DNA of 64,000 nt, from NCBI GenBank assembly GCA_018402485.1, contig JAGYIY010000001.1:1396001-1460000 (forward strand). Direction: 5' to 3'. Source of the stretch: Roseivirga sp. Its GTDB lineage: Bacteria > Bacteroidota > Bacteroidia > Cytophagales > Cyclobacteriaceae. The notes beneath the pieces are model-generated. The model had not been told where the DNA came from, did not search any database, and saw only the letters and a list, made by a program, of their open reading frames with translations. Every line of letters begins with the position of its first letter. Position 1 is the first letter of the stretch. The translations under genes were made by a program, and so were the position numbers. Of the stretch, positions 53,063 through 63,268 are shown one piece after another.

Positions 53063-54873
53063 TGAGATACGTATTGGTTTTAAGTATTGTGCTTATCACT
53101 TCTTTTGAGTGCTTAGGTCAGGATATTTCCACCCTCTTCAAAGAAGGGAAAGAACGCTTTGACAATCAACAGCATGCCTTGGCCATGAGTAAGTTCAAAC
53201 CTATACTCACTTTAGATCAAGATAATGAAATGGTGCGCTATGCCTCTTTTTATTATGCTATCTCAGCGTTCAATTCGGGTGCTATAAAAGATGCACAAAT
53301 AACCTTTGAAAATATGCTTAATAGTTATCCTGATTGGCAAAAGTCAGAGGTTAACTATTGGTTAGGGTTCATTTCTGTAGAAAATAACGACCCAGAATCT
53401 GCGCTTCATTATTTTAGCGATATCAATGAGCCATCACTGCAGCCAGCGATCAATTCCCTCAAAAAAAAGGCATTGTCTCAAGTTCAAGACAAAACAAAAC
53501 TTAAAGCTCTCTATGCACAATTTCCAGAAGAATCGGTTGCATCAGCCTTGGCTACAGAGATTTTAAAAAGCCCGGTCAATGATGAAGATTTAGATGTAAT
53601 AAATCAATTAGAGTCTACTTTTATCTTAGACTTGAAATTAGCCCTACCGTCTGTGCCTTCGTCTCCAAAAAAAGAAGTGTATAATGTCGGATTAATGCTT
53701 CCTTTCGGTTACCGAGATGATTCCTTGCGAAGAGTACAAATGCAAAATGCATGGACTACAGCCATGTTTCAAGGAGCACGCCTCGCCATAGATAAATTAA
53801 AACGTGAGGGTATAAATGTTCATCTGAATGTATTTGATACACGGGCTTCCGATTACGATTTGAAAGAATTAATGCGTTCAGGAGATTTAGATGAATTAGA
53901 TTTAATCATTGGCCCTGTTACTTTCGATGCTGTTCAAGAAGTGGCCGCTTTTGCGAAAGAAAAGCAGATTAATTTTATAAACCCGCTTTCATCTAACACG
54001 GATGTGCTTGTAGATAATCCCTTTGCCTTTTTATATTATCCTGGAAATGAAGCTTTAGGACTTCGAGCGGCAGAGTACGCCAAAAAACATTTTGTAGAAA
54101 ATAAAAATATGGCCATTTTCTACTCGGGTCAATCTGATTACACTAGAGCAGATACTTATCGAAAGGCTATGGAAAAAGATTCTTTTAAAACTGCCATTTT
54201 TGAAAGAGTGGCACCGAATGAATCTGTTGCTATACAGCAAATGTTTATGGAAGATCATGAAGTAGATAAAGACTCTTTGGTAGTGGCTGAAATGATGGCT
54301 GAAATGGATTCATTGCTGGAGGCAGGAGTAGAGGATTGGGAGATTTATAATGAAAAAGATTTTGTTTATGATACCCTCAAAATATTACCCGATAGCATTG
54401 GTCATGTATTTGTAGCATCAGATTTCTCTTCATTATCTGCTAGTGCCTTGAGTGGTATTGCTACTCGACCAGATACCATTGGTTTCTTGTCCTCTTCACG
54501 TTTTTTAGTGGCAGAACGATCTATTAATTTTGATCAAATCGAAGCTTTGGATGCTGTATTTGTAGGGTCAAACTACATTAATTACAGTAAGCCTGCGGTT
54601 ACGGAATTCAGAGCAGCTTATTTGGATAAATATTTAGAAGCTCCCGTACGAGAAGAGCGCCTGGGCGATGCATATATTGCTTATGATATATTGGTTTCTT
54701 TTGGTCGTCTGCTTTTTAATCATGGTAAATATTTTCAGCTAGCCATGCGGCAAAAAGAAAAAGTGCCAGGAGTGTTAACAGAATACTTTCATTATCGGTT
54801 TAGCAACGATAATAGATACATGCCCTTTCTAATTTTCAAAGATGGAAGGGTTCAGATTTTGGAAGAAAACTAG
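53062..54873 (+). CDS. Periplasmic TPR + type-I periplasmic-binding-like protein (LpoA/amino-acid ABC-binding-like architecture)
   Basis: Signal peptide, TPR-like N-terminal half, then VYNVGLMLPFGYRDDSLRRVQMQNAWTTAMFQGARLAIDKLKREG... LDLIIGPVTFDAVQEVAAFAKEKQINFINPLSS. Confidence 0.75.
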   Translation: MRYVLVLSIVLITSFECLGQDISTLFKEGKERFDNQQHALAMSKFKPILTLDQDNEMVRYASFYYAISAFNSGAIKDAQITFENMLNSYPDWQKSEVNYWLGFISVENNDPESALHYFSDINEPSLQPAINSLKKKALSQVQDKTKLKALYAQFPEESVASALATEILKSPVNDEDLDVINQLESTFILDLKLALPSVPSSPKKEVYNVGLMLPFGYRDDSLRRVQMQNAWTTAMFQGARLAIDKLKREGINVHLNVFDTRASDYDLKELMRSGDLDELDLIIGPVTFDAVQEVAAFAKEKQINFINPLSSNTDVLVDNPFAFLYYPGNEALGLRAAEYAKKHFVENKNMAIFYSGQSDYTRADTYRKAMEKDSFKTAIFERVAPNESVAIQQMFMEDHEVDKDSLVVAEMMAEMDSLLEAGVEDWEIYNEKDFVYDTLKILPDSIGHVFVASDFSSLSASALSGIATRPDTIGFLSSSRFLVAERSINFDQIEALDAVFVGSNYINYSKPAVTEFRAAYLDKYLEAPVREERLGDAYIAYDILVSFGRLLFNHGKYFQLAMRQKEKVPGVLTEYFHYRFSNDNRYMPFLIFKDGRVQILEEN

Positions 54874-54876
54874 CAT

Positions 54877-56172
54877 ATGCATCAAACCAATAAGAGTAAT
54901 ACCCTTTTTAAAAGAGCACAACATGTAATTCCAGGAGGAGTTAATTCACCCGTTAGGGCATTCAAAGCGGTGGGAGGTAATCCACTGTTTATTAAAAGTG
55001 CCAAGGGTGCCATCATGGTCGATGAAGATGATAATGAATACATTGAGTTGATTAACTCTTGGGGTCCCATGATTTTGGGTCATGGAAATGAAGAGATTCA
55101 AGAAGCAGTGCGCGAAGCGATTGCCAAATCCCTTTCCTTTGGTGCGCCTACCTATGCTGAAATAGATATGGCCGAACTCATCTGTAAAATGGTGCCTTCC
55201 ATTCAGAAGGTGAGAATGGTTAATTCGGGTACTGAGGCAACCATGTCTGCCATTCGTTTGGCACGTGGGTTTACTGGAAGGGACAAGGTCATGAAATTTG
55301 AAGGATGTTATCACGGGCATGGAGATTCATTCTTGATAGCTGCGGGTAGTGGAGCCATAACCTTAGGGGAGCCCAATAGCCCTGGAGTAACCAGAGGAAC
55401 TGCGCAGGATACTTTAGCTGTGCCATATAATGATTTGAATGCGGTTCATGAGGCAGTAAGCCTCCACAAAGGACAGATTGCTGCCATCATCATTGAGCCA
55501 GTAGCAGGTAATATGGGTTGCGTCTTACCTGAGCAAGGCTATCTGCAAGGCTTGAGAGCTATTTGTGACAAAGAAGATATTGTCTTGATCTTTGATGAGG
55601 TAATGACAGGATTTAGGCTTTCAAAATCAGGAGCGCAAGGTATATATGGAGTTCAACCTGATTTGACAACTTTAGGGAAAATTATTGGTGGAGGAATGCC
55701 CGTTGGCGCCTATGGGGGTAAGAAAGAGATCATGGATTTTGTGGCTCCCGATGGGCCGGTTTATCAAGCAGGTACTTTAAGTGGTAATCCCATTGCCATG
55801 GCTGCCGGTTTAGCTATGCTAAAGCAGTTAGACAGGATGGATGACCTTTACTCCCGTTTAGACGCCACAACAGTATATTTAGAAGAGGGTATCCAAAGAC
55901 ATTTAGATAAACGTGGGCTTCCTTATACCATGAACCGCGTAGGTTCTATGATGAACTTATTTTTTACTGATCGTCAGGTCACTAATTTTGAGGAGGCGAA
56001 AGCATGTAATCTGGAGCTTTTTGGTTTGTTTTTCAGAGCTATGTTGGAACGTGGCGTTTACTTACCACCTTCACAGTTCGAGTCTTATTTTATTTCTTTA
56101 GGTATCAATGAGGAGTTTGCTCAAAAGGTAATTGAAGCGGCCTGCGATGCTTTAGATGCTATTCATTCTTAA
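54877..56172 (+). CDS. hemL: Glutamate-1-semialdehyde 2,1-aminomutase
   Basis: FKRAQHVIPGGVNSPVRAFKAVGG ... FDEVMTGFRLS ... TTLGKIIGGGMPVGAYGG. Confidence 0.97.
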   Translation: MHQTNKSNTLFKRAQHVIPGGVNSPVRAFKAVGGNPLFIKSAKGAIMVDEDDNEYIELINSWGPMILGHGNEEIQEAVREAIAKSLSFGAPTYAEIDMAELICKMVPSIQKVRMVNSGTEATMSAIRLARGFTGRDKVMKFEGCYHGHGDSFLIAAGSGAITLGEPNSPGVTRGTAQDTLAVPYNDLNAVHEAVSLHKGQIAAIIIEPVAGNMGCVLPEQGYLQGLRAICDKEDIVLIFDEVMTGFRLSKSGAQGIYGVQPDLTTLGKIIGGGMPVGAYGGKKEIMDFVAPDGPVYQAGTLSGNPIAMAAGLAMLKQLDRMDDLYSRLDATTVYLEEGIQRHLDKRGLPYTMNRVGSMMNLFFTDRQVTNFEEAKACNLELFGLFFRAMLERGVYLPPSQFESYFISLGINEEFAQKVIEAACDALDAIHS

Positions 56173-56194
56173 CCCGAATACTCAATATTCCGAT

Positions 56195-56439
56195 ATGAAA
56201 ACACCTGTGAAAGGGGATGATTTAGATAAATATGACGGTCTAGTATTTGATTAACGTGTATGCTCAGTACGGCTTCTTATTGGTACAAAAGAAAGTCAAG
56301 TTCATCGAGGGAATAAAGCCCAATTATCATACACCCCAATTAGATGGACCAAATGTAGCGCCAAATGGTGTGTGGTAACGGTCTTTAAAGAGTGGTTAAC
56401 GGTTTTTATAATCCAACAGAAGTATTTTTGGATCAGTAA
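56195..56439 (+). pseudogene. Possible frameshifted gene remnant (unknown family)
   Basis: Protein-like segments in three successive frames: MKTPVKGDDLDKYDGLVFD* / YLINVYAQYGFLLVQKKVKFIEGIKPNYHTPQLDGPNVAPNGVW* / RVVNGFYNPTEVFLDQ*. Confidence 0.35.
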
Positions 56440-56503
56440 TAATGTGAATAGATAAATCTTGCCAATCGTTGAGATAATGAGGTCGCTCGCAGAGATATCT
56501 GTC

Positions 56504-57064
56504 TTATGCTTTGGTTCTCACTTTATCCCAAGGCTTGATATGCCAATAGATTTTTCCGGTAGTGATGTGATTTTCTGCTTTATCAAAGGTTTTTACTTCA
56601 CAACATACCACAACACTTTCGTTTGCAAGAATGGGTTGCCTGACTTCTTTCTCCAACCATTCTTCCGTAATCCTAAATCTAGCCTCTGCATCTTGCTTAG
56701 CCTGGTAATGATATTCCATTTCCATTTTCTGCATAATGATGCGATAGCTTTTCGCTCCCAAGGTATGTAGTAAGACTAGGCCGGTGGCATATTCAGAAGC
56801 CGTAGCCAAAGCACAGGCATGAATACCCTTGATATGGTTGAAGTTAGCACGTTTAAATGGAATGTGAATCGTTACCTCTCGATCGTTTAATTGTTTCACT
56901 TTGAAACCATGGGGTTTGTTAAAAGGGATCATTCTTAACAGACCAAAATTGAGAAGTGCCAAATGTTTTTTTGATGATTTGGCCTTTTCCATCAATGCAG
57001 CAGGGTCAAACATGTTCTTACGTTTTTTGCTGAATTTATGAATTCTTCTGTAATTTTCACCCAT
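56504..57064 (-). CDS. DUF4442/hotdog-fold thioesterase-like protein (start possibly 57013)
   Basis: LNFGLLRMIPFNKPHGFKVKQLNDREVTIHIPFKRANFNHIKGIHACALATASEYATGLVLL. Confidence 0.75.
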   Translation of the reverse strand: MGENYRRIHKFSKKRKNMFDPAALMEKAKSSKKHLALLNFGLLRMIPFNKPHGFKVKQLNDREVTIHIPFKRANFNHIKGIHACALATASEYATGLVLLHTLGAKSYRIIMQKMEMEYHYQAKQDAEARFRITEEWLEKEVRQPILANESVVVCCEVKTFDKAENHITTGKIYWHIKPWDKVRTKA

Positions 57065-58181
57065 GTTAAGTTTTTGGGAAAAAGATTTTTATCTGAAGTA
57101 CAACCAAATAGTTGTTGGATCTGGAATTGTAGGGCTTTCAACCGCCATAGCCCTTAAGGAACGTAATCCTAAGCATCGTGTTCTGGTATTGGAAAAAGGT
57201 CTACTCCCAACAGGAGCTAGTACAAAAAATGCAGGTTTTGCTTGTTTTGGTAGTCTAAGCGAGGTTTTAGTAGATTTGAAAACAATGGCAGAAGCTGACG
57301 TAATTAAACTGATAAAATACCGTTGGGACGGTTTACAATTACTAAGGAAGCGGTTGGGAGATGAGAAAATGGACTATCATCAATGGGGGGGGTATGAATT
57401 GCTTGGTGATGCATCCGATGCTGTTTTAGCAGGTTTAGATCATGTCAATGACCTTTTACATCCCCTTTTTGAACAAAAGGTGTACCGAATGTCTTCAAGG
57501 CAAATCAGTACGTTTGGCTTCAATAAATCAAGGGTAAAGCAAATGGTGTTTAATCCTTTAGAAGGTCAAATCCACACAGGGAAGATGATGAAGAATTTGC
57601 TCTTACTTGCCACTCAGTTAGGTGTGGAAGTGATAACGGGAGCAGAGGTTTTAGCCTTTGAGGAAAAATCCCATGGTGTGGAGATTGCACTAGATGGCGG
57701 ATTAAAGTTCACAGCAGAGAAAGTGGCTTTTTGTACCAATGCCTTTACTCAACTGCTTCTGCCGGATGTGGAATTGGTGCCAGGTCGTGGAACGGTACTC
57801 ATTACAAAGCCCATTAAAGACTTGCCTTTTTGTGGTACATTTCATTATGAAGAGGGGTATTACTATTTCAGAAATTATAAAAACAGGGTTATTTTTGGAG
57901 GAGGTCGGAATGTTGACCTTCACACAGAGGAAACGTTAAACTTTCATGTGAACCCTACAATTTTGCATCGTTTAAAATCTGATTTGTCTGATTTGATTTT
58001 ACCCGATAGGCAATTTGAGATCGATCACACCTGGTCGGGTATTATGGCTTTTGGACCTAATAAAAAACCTATAGTTACATCATATAACGATCATATATTT
58101 CTTGGCGTAAGGTTAGGAGGAATGGGAGTGGCTATTGGTAGTAGGTTAGGTGTAGAATTAGCAGAGCAGATGACCTCATAA
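57063..58181 (+). CDS. FAD-dependent oxidoreductase (DAO family)
   Basis: NQIVVGSGIVGLSTAIALKERNPKHRVLVLEKGLLPTGASTKNAGF; HTWSGIMAFGPNKKPIV. Confidence 0.9.
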   Translation: MLSFWEKDFYLKYNQIVVGSGIVGLSTAIALKERNPKHRVLVLEKGLLPTGASTKNAGFACFGSLSEVLVDLKTMAEADVIKLIKYRWDGLQLLRKRLGDEKMDYHQWGGYELLGDASDAVLAGLDHVNDLLHPLFEQKVYRMSSRQISTFGFNKSRVKQMVFNPLEGQIHTGKMMKNLLLLATQLGVEVITGAEVLAFEEKSHGVEIALDGGLKFTAEKVAFCTNAFTQLLLPDVELVPGRGTVLITKPIKDLPFCGTFHYEEGYYYFRNYKNRVIFGGGRNVDLHTEETLNFHVNPTILHRLKSDLSDLILPDRQFEIDHTWSGIMAFGPNKKPIVTSYNDHIFLGVRLGGMGVAIGSRLGVELAEQMTS

Positions 58182-58218
58182 GTAAATTATTGCTATCTTC
58201 AATTTTTTAAGCCTCCAT

Positions 58219-59670
58219 ATGAGTTATACTTACAAAAAGCCAACCTTAATTCAAGCTTTCATTCCAATCATCTTTCTGATTATTGCGCTCTTTGTTAACG
58301 TACGAATATTCGGAGACGCTTCTTTAGACGGATCAAATCAAATCATTCTCATGCTGTCTGCAGCAGTTGCAGCCTTAGTGACTATTCGATTAGGCATGAA
58401 ATGGCAAGAGATTCAAAGCGGAATTGTGAGTAGCATCAATTCGGCTATGGCCTCCATATTAATCCTACTATTAATCGGTTCCTTGGCTGGTACTTGGCTA
58501 CTGTCGGGTATTGTGCCCGCTATGATTTACTATGGGCTGCAAATTTTGAACCCGACCATTTTCTTGTTTGCTGCTTGTATTGTTTGTGCGATTATTTCCT
58601 TAGCGACAGGTAGCTCATGGACTACAGCAGCTACTGTTGGAATCGCATTAGTGGGTATTGGTAAAGCATTAGGAATGAATGAAGGCATGGTGGCTGGGGC
58701 GGTTTTGTCTGGTGCTTATTTTGGCGATAAAATGTCACCTTTAAGCGATACTACAAACCTTGCACCCGCAATGGCTGGTACGGACCTGTTTACCCACATT
58801 AGGTACATGATGTACACGACCATCCCTTCCATTTCAATCGCTTTGATTTTATTCTTGATATTGGGGTTTGTTTATAATGGAGAAGGGGAGGTAACAGACA
58901 CAGCCTTAATTACCGAGGCCATAGCATCAAAATTTAACGTCAACGGATGGCTTTTTTTAGTACCCGTTGCTGTCATTATTATGATTGTGCGAAAAGTGCC
59001 CGCCATACCCGCTATATTGGCGGGGGCGCTGCTAGGTGGTGTTTTTGCACTAATTTTTCAGCCCGATATGGTAAGAGAAGTCTCAAATTGGGAGGGGACT
59101 ACCTTTGAAATGACTTTTGTTGGACTGATGAAATCACTTTATGGGAGTATTTCAATTGTTACTGGCAATGCCATTGTAGACGATTTGCTTACCTCAGGTG
59201 GTATGTATGGCATGTTGGGTACCGTATGGCTCATTCTTTCTGCTATGGTTTTTGGTGGTGTGATGGAGTCGGGCGGCTTGTTGAAGCGCATTGCAGAAGC
59301 AGTTATATCAAAGGTAAAGTCTACAGGATCACTTATTTCTGCCACAGTTGGCACTACTATCTTTTTTAATACCACAGCATCCGATCAATATTTGGCTATT
59401 GTTGTACCTGGCCGTATGTATGCCGACATATTTAAGAAAAAAGGGTTAGCTCCCGAAAACCTAAGTAGGACCTTAGAAGATTCCGGCACTGTTACTTCTG
59501 TGCTAATTCCATGGAACACTTGTGGTGCATATCATTCTAAGGTGTTGGGAGTGGCTACTGGAGATTATTTTATGTATGCATTCTTCAATTACATAAGCCC
59601 TCTTATGACGATTGTCTTTGCTTACCTTCATATTAAAATAAGAAAACTGAAAACTACCGCCGACTTATGA
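58219..59670 (+). CDS. Na+/H+ antiporter NhaC family
   Basis: TGSSWTTAATVGIALVGIGKALGMNEGMVAGAVLSGAYFGDKMSPLSDTTNLAPAM. Confidence 0.93.
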   Translation: MSYTYKKPTLIQAFIPIIFLIIALFVNVRIFGDASLDGSNQIILMLSAAVAALVTIRLGMKWQEIQSGIVSSINSAMASILILLLIGSLAGTWLLSGIVPAMIYYGLQILNPTIFLFAACIVCAIISLATGSSWTTAATVGIALVGIGKALGMNEGMVAGAVLSGAYFGDKMSPLSDTTNLAPAMAGTDLFTHIRYMMYTTIPSISIALILFLILGFVYNGEGEVTDTALITEAIASKFNVNGWLFLVPVAVIIMIVRKVPAIPAILAGALLGGVFALIFQPDMVREVSNWEGTTFEMTFVGLMKSLYGSISIVTGNAIVDDLLTSGGMYGMLGTVWLILSAMVFGGVMESGGLLKRIAEAVISKVKSTGSLISATVGTTIFFNTTASDQYLAIVVPGRMYADIFKKKGLAPENLSRTLEDSGTVTSVLIPWNTCGAYHSKVLGVATGDYFMYAFFNYISPLMTIVFAYLHIKIRKLKTTADL

Positions 59671-60257
59671 TGTTTCCTACAAGCATTACCAAAGAGGAAC
59701 TAAATAGTTTGCCTTTGGGGCATTACGAAGGTCAAATTGTATTGGCTTACGATGAGGATACCATCGATCGAGCCATGGGCGAAATTGCACAATATGCTAT
59801 CGTGGGGTTTGATACCGAGTCAAAACCTACTTTTAAAAAGGGCCAGCAGCGGCATTTAGGGTTGATTCAAATTGCCACCGATAAAAAAGTATTTTTACTG
59901 CGCACGCATGAAGTAGGTATGGTGGATAGCATTCATCGTTTTTTAGAAAATGAAAATATCCTGAAAGTTGGGATTGGTCTTTCAGACGATCTTCACCTTT
60001 TAACAAAGCTTCGGATAACTCAATTTGAGGGGTTTATTGACTTGAATAACTTGATGCCTGAACTAGGGGCAGAAAGTATTGGAGCTCGGAATTTATCTGC
60101 TATGATCTTGGAGTTTCGCATTTCTAAAAGTGCCCAAACGTCCAATTGGGAGGCTAAAGTCCTTACCCCAAAACAAATCACTTATGCAGCTACCGATGCA
60201 TGGATTTGTCTGGAAATATATCGCAAGCTAAAGGAATGGGGCTATGTTACTAAATAA
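59667..60257 (+). CDS. 3'-5' exonuclease (DEDD/RNase D-like, single domain)
   Basis: AIVGFDTESKPTFKKGQQRHLGLIQIATDKKVFLLRT ... TPKQITYAATDAWICLEIYRKL. Confidence 0.9.
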   Translation: MMFPTSITKEELNSLPLGHYEGQIVLAYDEDTIDRAMGEIAQYAIVGFDTESKPTFKKGQQRHLGLIQIATDKKVFLLRTHEVGMVDSIHRFLENENILKVGIGLSDDLHLLTKLRITQFEGFIDLNNLMPELGAESIGARNLSAMILEFRISKSAQTSNWEAKVLTPKQITYAATDAWICLEIYRKLKEWGYVTK

Positions 60258-60283
60258 AAGAAAGCCACTAGTGGCTTTCTTTT
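60256..60283. terminator. Rho-independent bidirectional terminator between exonuclease and DUF1080 genes
   Basis: AAAAGAAAGCCAC-ta-GTGGCTTTCTTTT, perfect 13-bp inverted repeat. Confidence 0.9.
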
Positions 60284-60298
60284 AAAGGTCATTCTCCA

Positions 60299-61030
<732 letters not shown>

Positions 61031-61031
61031 A

Positions 61032-62084
61032 TCAATCTATTCCTAATAAGTTTTTAAATTCTTCATCACTGATGCCCGAATCGGCAAAGTCGTCAAACTT
61101 TTTTTGCGTGGCTTCAATGATAAAATTTTTGATGTATTCTGCACCTTCTTTGGCACCCTGCTCAGGAGACTTTATGCAGCATTCCCATTCCAATACTGCC
61201 CAACCATCGTAACCATACTGGGTGAGCTTAGAGAAGATGGCTTTAAAATCTACTTGTCCGTCTCCGATAGATCGGAATCGTCCCGGTCGGTCTGCCCAAT
61301 CCTGATAACCGCCATAAGCTCCAGACTTACCATTTTTATTGTACTCGGCATCTTTTACGTGGAACATGCCGAAAAACTCATGGTAATGGTCGATGTAGGC
61401 TAAGTAATCGAGCTGTTGTAAAATAAAGTGCGATGGATCGTAAAGCAGTTTCACGCGGTTGTGCTTGCCTGTGGCTTCATAAAACATCTCAAAGCTAGTA
61501 CCATCGTGTAAGTCTTCTCCGGCATGTACCTCGTAGCAAACATCTACGCCCTGCGCATCGAAGTAATTCAAAATAGGCGTCCACCTTTTGGCCAATTCTT
61601 CAAATCCTTTTTCAATCAATCCGGCAGGTCGTTGTGGCCAATTGTAAAAATAGGGCCAAACCAAGGCACCCGAAAAGGTGGCATGCACATCAATGCCTAA
61701 GTTTTTAGAAGCTACAGCTGCTTTTTTGACTTGATCTACCGCCCATATTTGGCGCTGTTTTGCGTTCATTCCTTTGGGTGCAAAACCCTTGAATAATTCT
61801 TCATAAGCAGGGTGAACAGCTACCAATTGACCTTGTATATGGGTGGAAAGCTCACTTACTTCCAGACCATATTGTGCCAATGTACCTTTTACCTCATCGC
61901 AATAGGTTTTGCTTTCCGCAGCCTTATCTAAATCAAACAAGCGGCTATCGTTTGAAGGGATTTGTACAGCTTTGTAGCCTAAACCACTTGCCCATTTCCC
62001 AATACTATCTAGTGAATTGAATGGAGCTTGGTCATCTGCAAATTGTGCCAGAAAAATGGCAGGTCCTTTAATGGTTTTCATCAT
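61032..62084 (-). CDS. Sugar phosphate isomerase/epimerase (xylose isomerase-like TIM barrel); ORF-track start 62111
   Basis: VDVCYEVHAGEDLHDGTSFEMFYEATGKHNRVKLLYDPSHFILQQLDYLAYIDHY. Confidence 0.87.
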   Translation of the reverse strand: MMKTIKGPAIFLAQFADDQAPFNSLDSIGKWASGLGYKAVQIPSNDSRLFDLDKAAESKTYCDEVKGTLAQYGLEVSELSTHIQGQLVAVHPAYEELFKGFAPKGMNAKQRQIWAVDQVKKAAVASKNLGIDVHATFSGALVWPYFYNWPQRPAGLIEKGFEELAKRWTPILNYFDAQGVDVCYEVHAGEDLHDGTSFEMFYEATGKHNRVKLLYDPSHFILQQLDYLAYIDHYHEFFGMFHVKDAEYNKNGKSGAYGGYQDWADRPGRFRSIGDGQVDFKAIFSKLTQYGYDGWAVLEWECCIKSPEQGAKEGAEYIKNFIIEATQKKFDDFADSGISDEEFKNLLGID

Positions 62085-62089
62085 TTGTT

Positions 62090-63235
62090 TTAGTCGTTTA
62101 TAGGCGTCCAAACATTTCCGTTTTTACTTGAAGCAAGTGTAGCTTCAATGAATTTCATTCCTCTTACACCATCGCGAATGGTAGGAAAAGCTCCTTTCAG
62201 ATAGGCTTCACCTCGAATGGCCTTGGCAGCACCCAAATATAGGTTCGCCATGGAATCAAAAATCCCTTCAGGATGGCCGGGAGGCATTTTTGTGGCTTCG
62301 GTGGCCATTTTCCCATTGTAGGCATTGCCAGGTTTAAGCACATTGATAGGGTGTCCTTCCCTGAGGTGATACAAATAATTGGGGTTTTCCTGTTCCCACT
62401 TCAGCGCACCTTCTGTACCATAAACGGCAATGCATAAATTGTTTTCTTCTGCTGTGGCAATTTGGCTGGCACGAACCATACCTCTTACCTCATCGTCAAA
62501 TCGTAACAAAGCCGTTCCGTCCACATCCAAAGGGTTGTTATTATACAAGGTATTTAAGTCCGACAGTACTTTTTGGGTGGTCAGGCCGGTGGTGTATTCA
62601 ATCATATTAAAAGCGTGCACCCCTATATCACCCATGCAGCAGCTTTGCCCTGCTTTGTCGGGGTCGAGTCGCCAAACGGTTTTGCGCTTTTCTACATCGT
62701 GAATCACAGGGTTGATCCAGCCTTGATAATACTGCGCATCCGCCCTTTGAATTTTGCCAATCACCCCTTCGGCAATCATGGTTTTCATTTGTCGTACCAT
62801 GGGGTAACCGGTGTAGGTATGTGTCAGGGCAAAAACAATTTGATGTTTGGCGACCAGTTCCTCCAGCTCCACAGCCTCGGCAGCGGTATTGGTAACAGGT
62901 TTTTCGCAGATGACGTGAAATCCAGCTTGAATCAATTGCTTGGCCATGGGGTAGTGGAGGAAGTTGGGCGTAACCACCACCACTGCCTCAATGCGCTCAT
63001 GGGCTGGAAGTGCCGTTTCTTTGGTGATAAAAGTATCAATATCTGGGTAGGTTCTCTCCGGATTAAGCTCAAGCTTGCTGGCAAAGGCTTGGGCACGCTC
63101 GTAATCTGTATCGAAAGCTCCACCAATTAATGTGTATTCTTCACCAATATAGGATGCAATGCGGTGAACAATTCCAATGAAAGAGCTGTGGCCACCTCCA
63201 ATCATTCCCATTCTTATTTTTCTGTGTGTTGACAT
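62090..63235 (-). CDS. Gfo/Idh/MocA family NAD(P)-dependent oxidoreductase
   Basis: IRMGMIGGGHSSFIGIVHRIA ... IEAVVVVTPNFLHYPMAKQLIQAGFHVICEKPVT. Confidence 0.94.
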   Translation of the reverse strand: MSTHRKIRMGMIGGGHSSFIGIVHRIASYIGEEYTLIGGAFDTDYERAQAFASKLELNPERTYPDIDTFITKETALPAHERIEAVVVVTPNFLHYPMAKQLIQAGFHVICEKPVTNTAAEAVELEELVAKHQIVFALTHTYTGYPMVRQMKTMIAEGVIGKIQRADAQYYQGWINPVIHDVEKRKTVWRLDPDKAGQSCCMGDIGVHAFNMIEYTTGLTTQKVLSDLNTLYNNNPLDVDGTALLRFDDEVRGMVRASQIATAEENNLCIAVYGTEGALKWEQENPNYLYHLREGHPINVLKPGNAYNGKMATEATKMPPGHPEGIFDSMANLYLGAAKAIRGEAYLKGAFPTIRDGVRGMKFIEATLASSKNGNVWTPIND

Positions 63236-63268
63236 AAAAAATATATTTTGTTTTAAGATTTACTGAAG

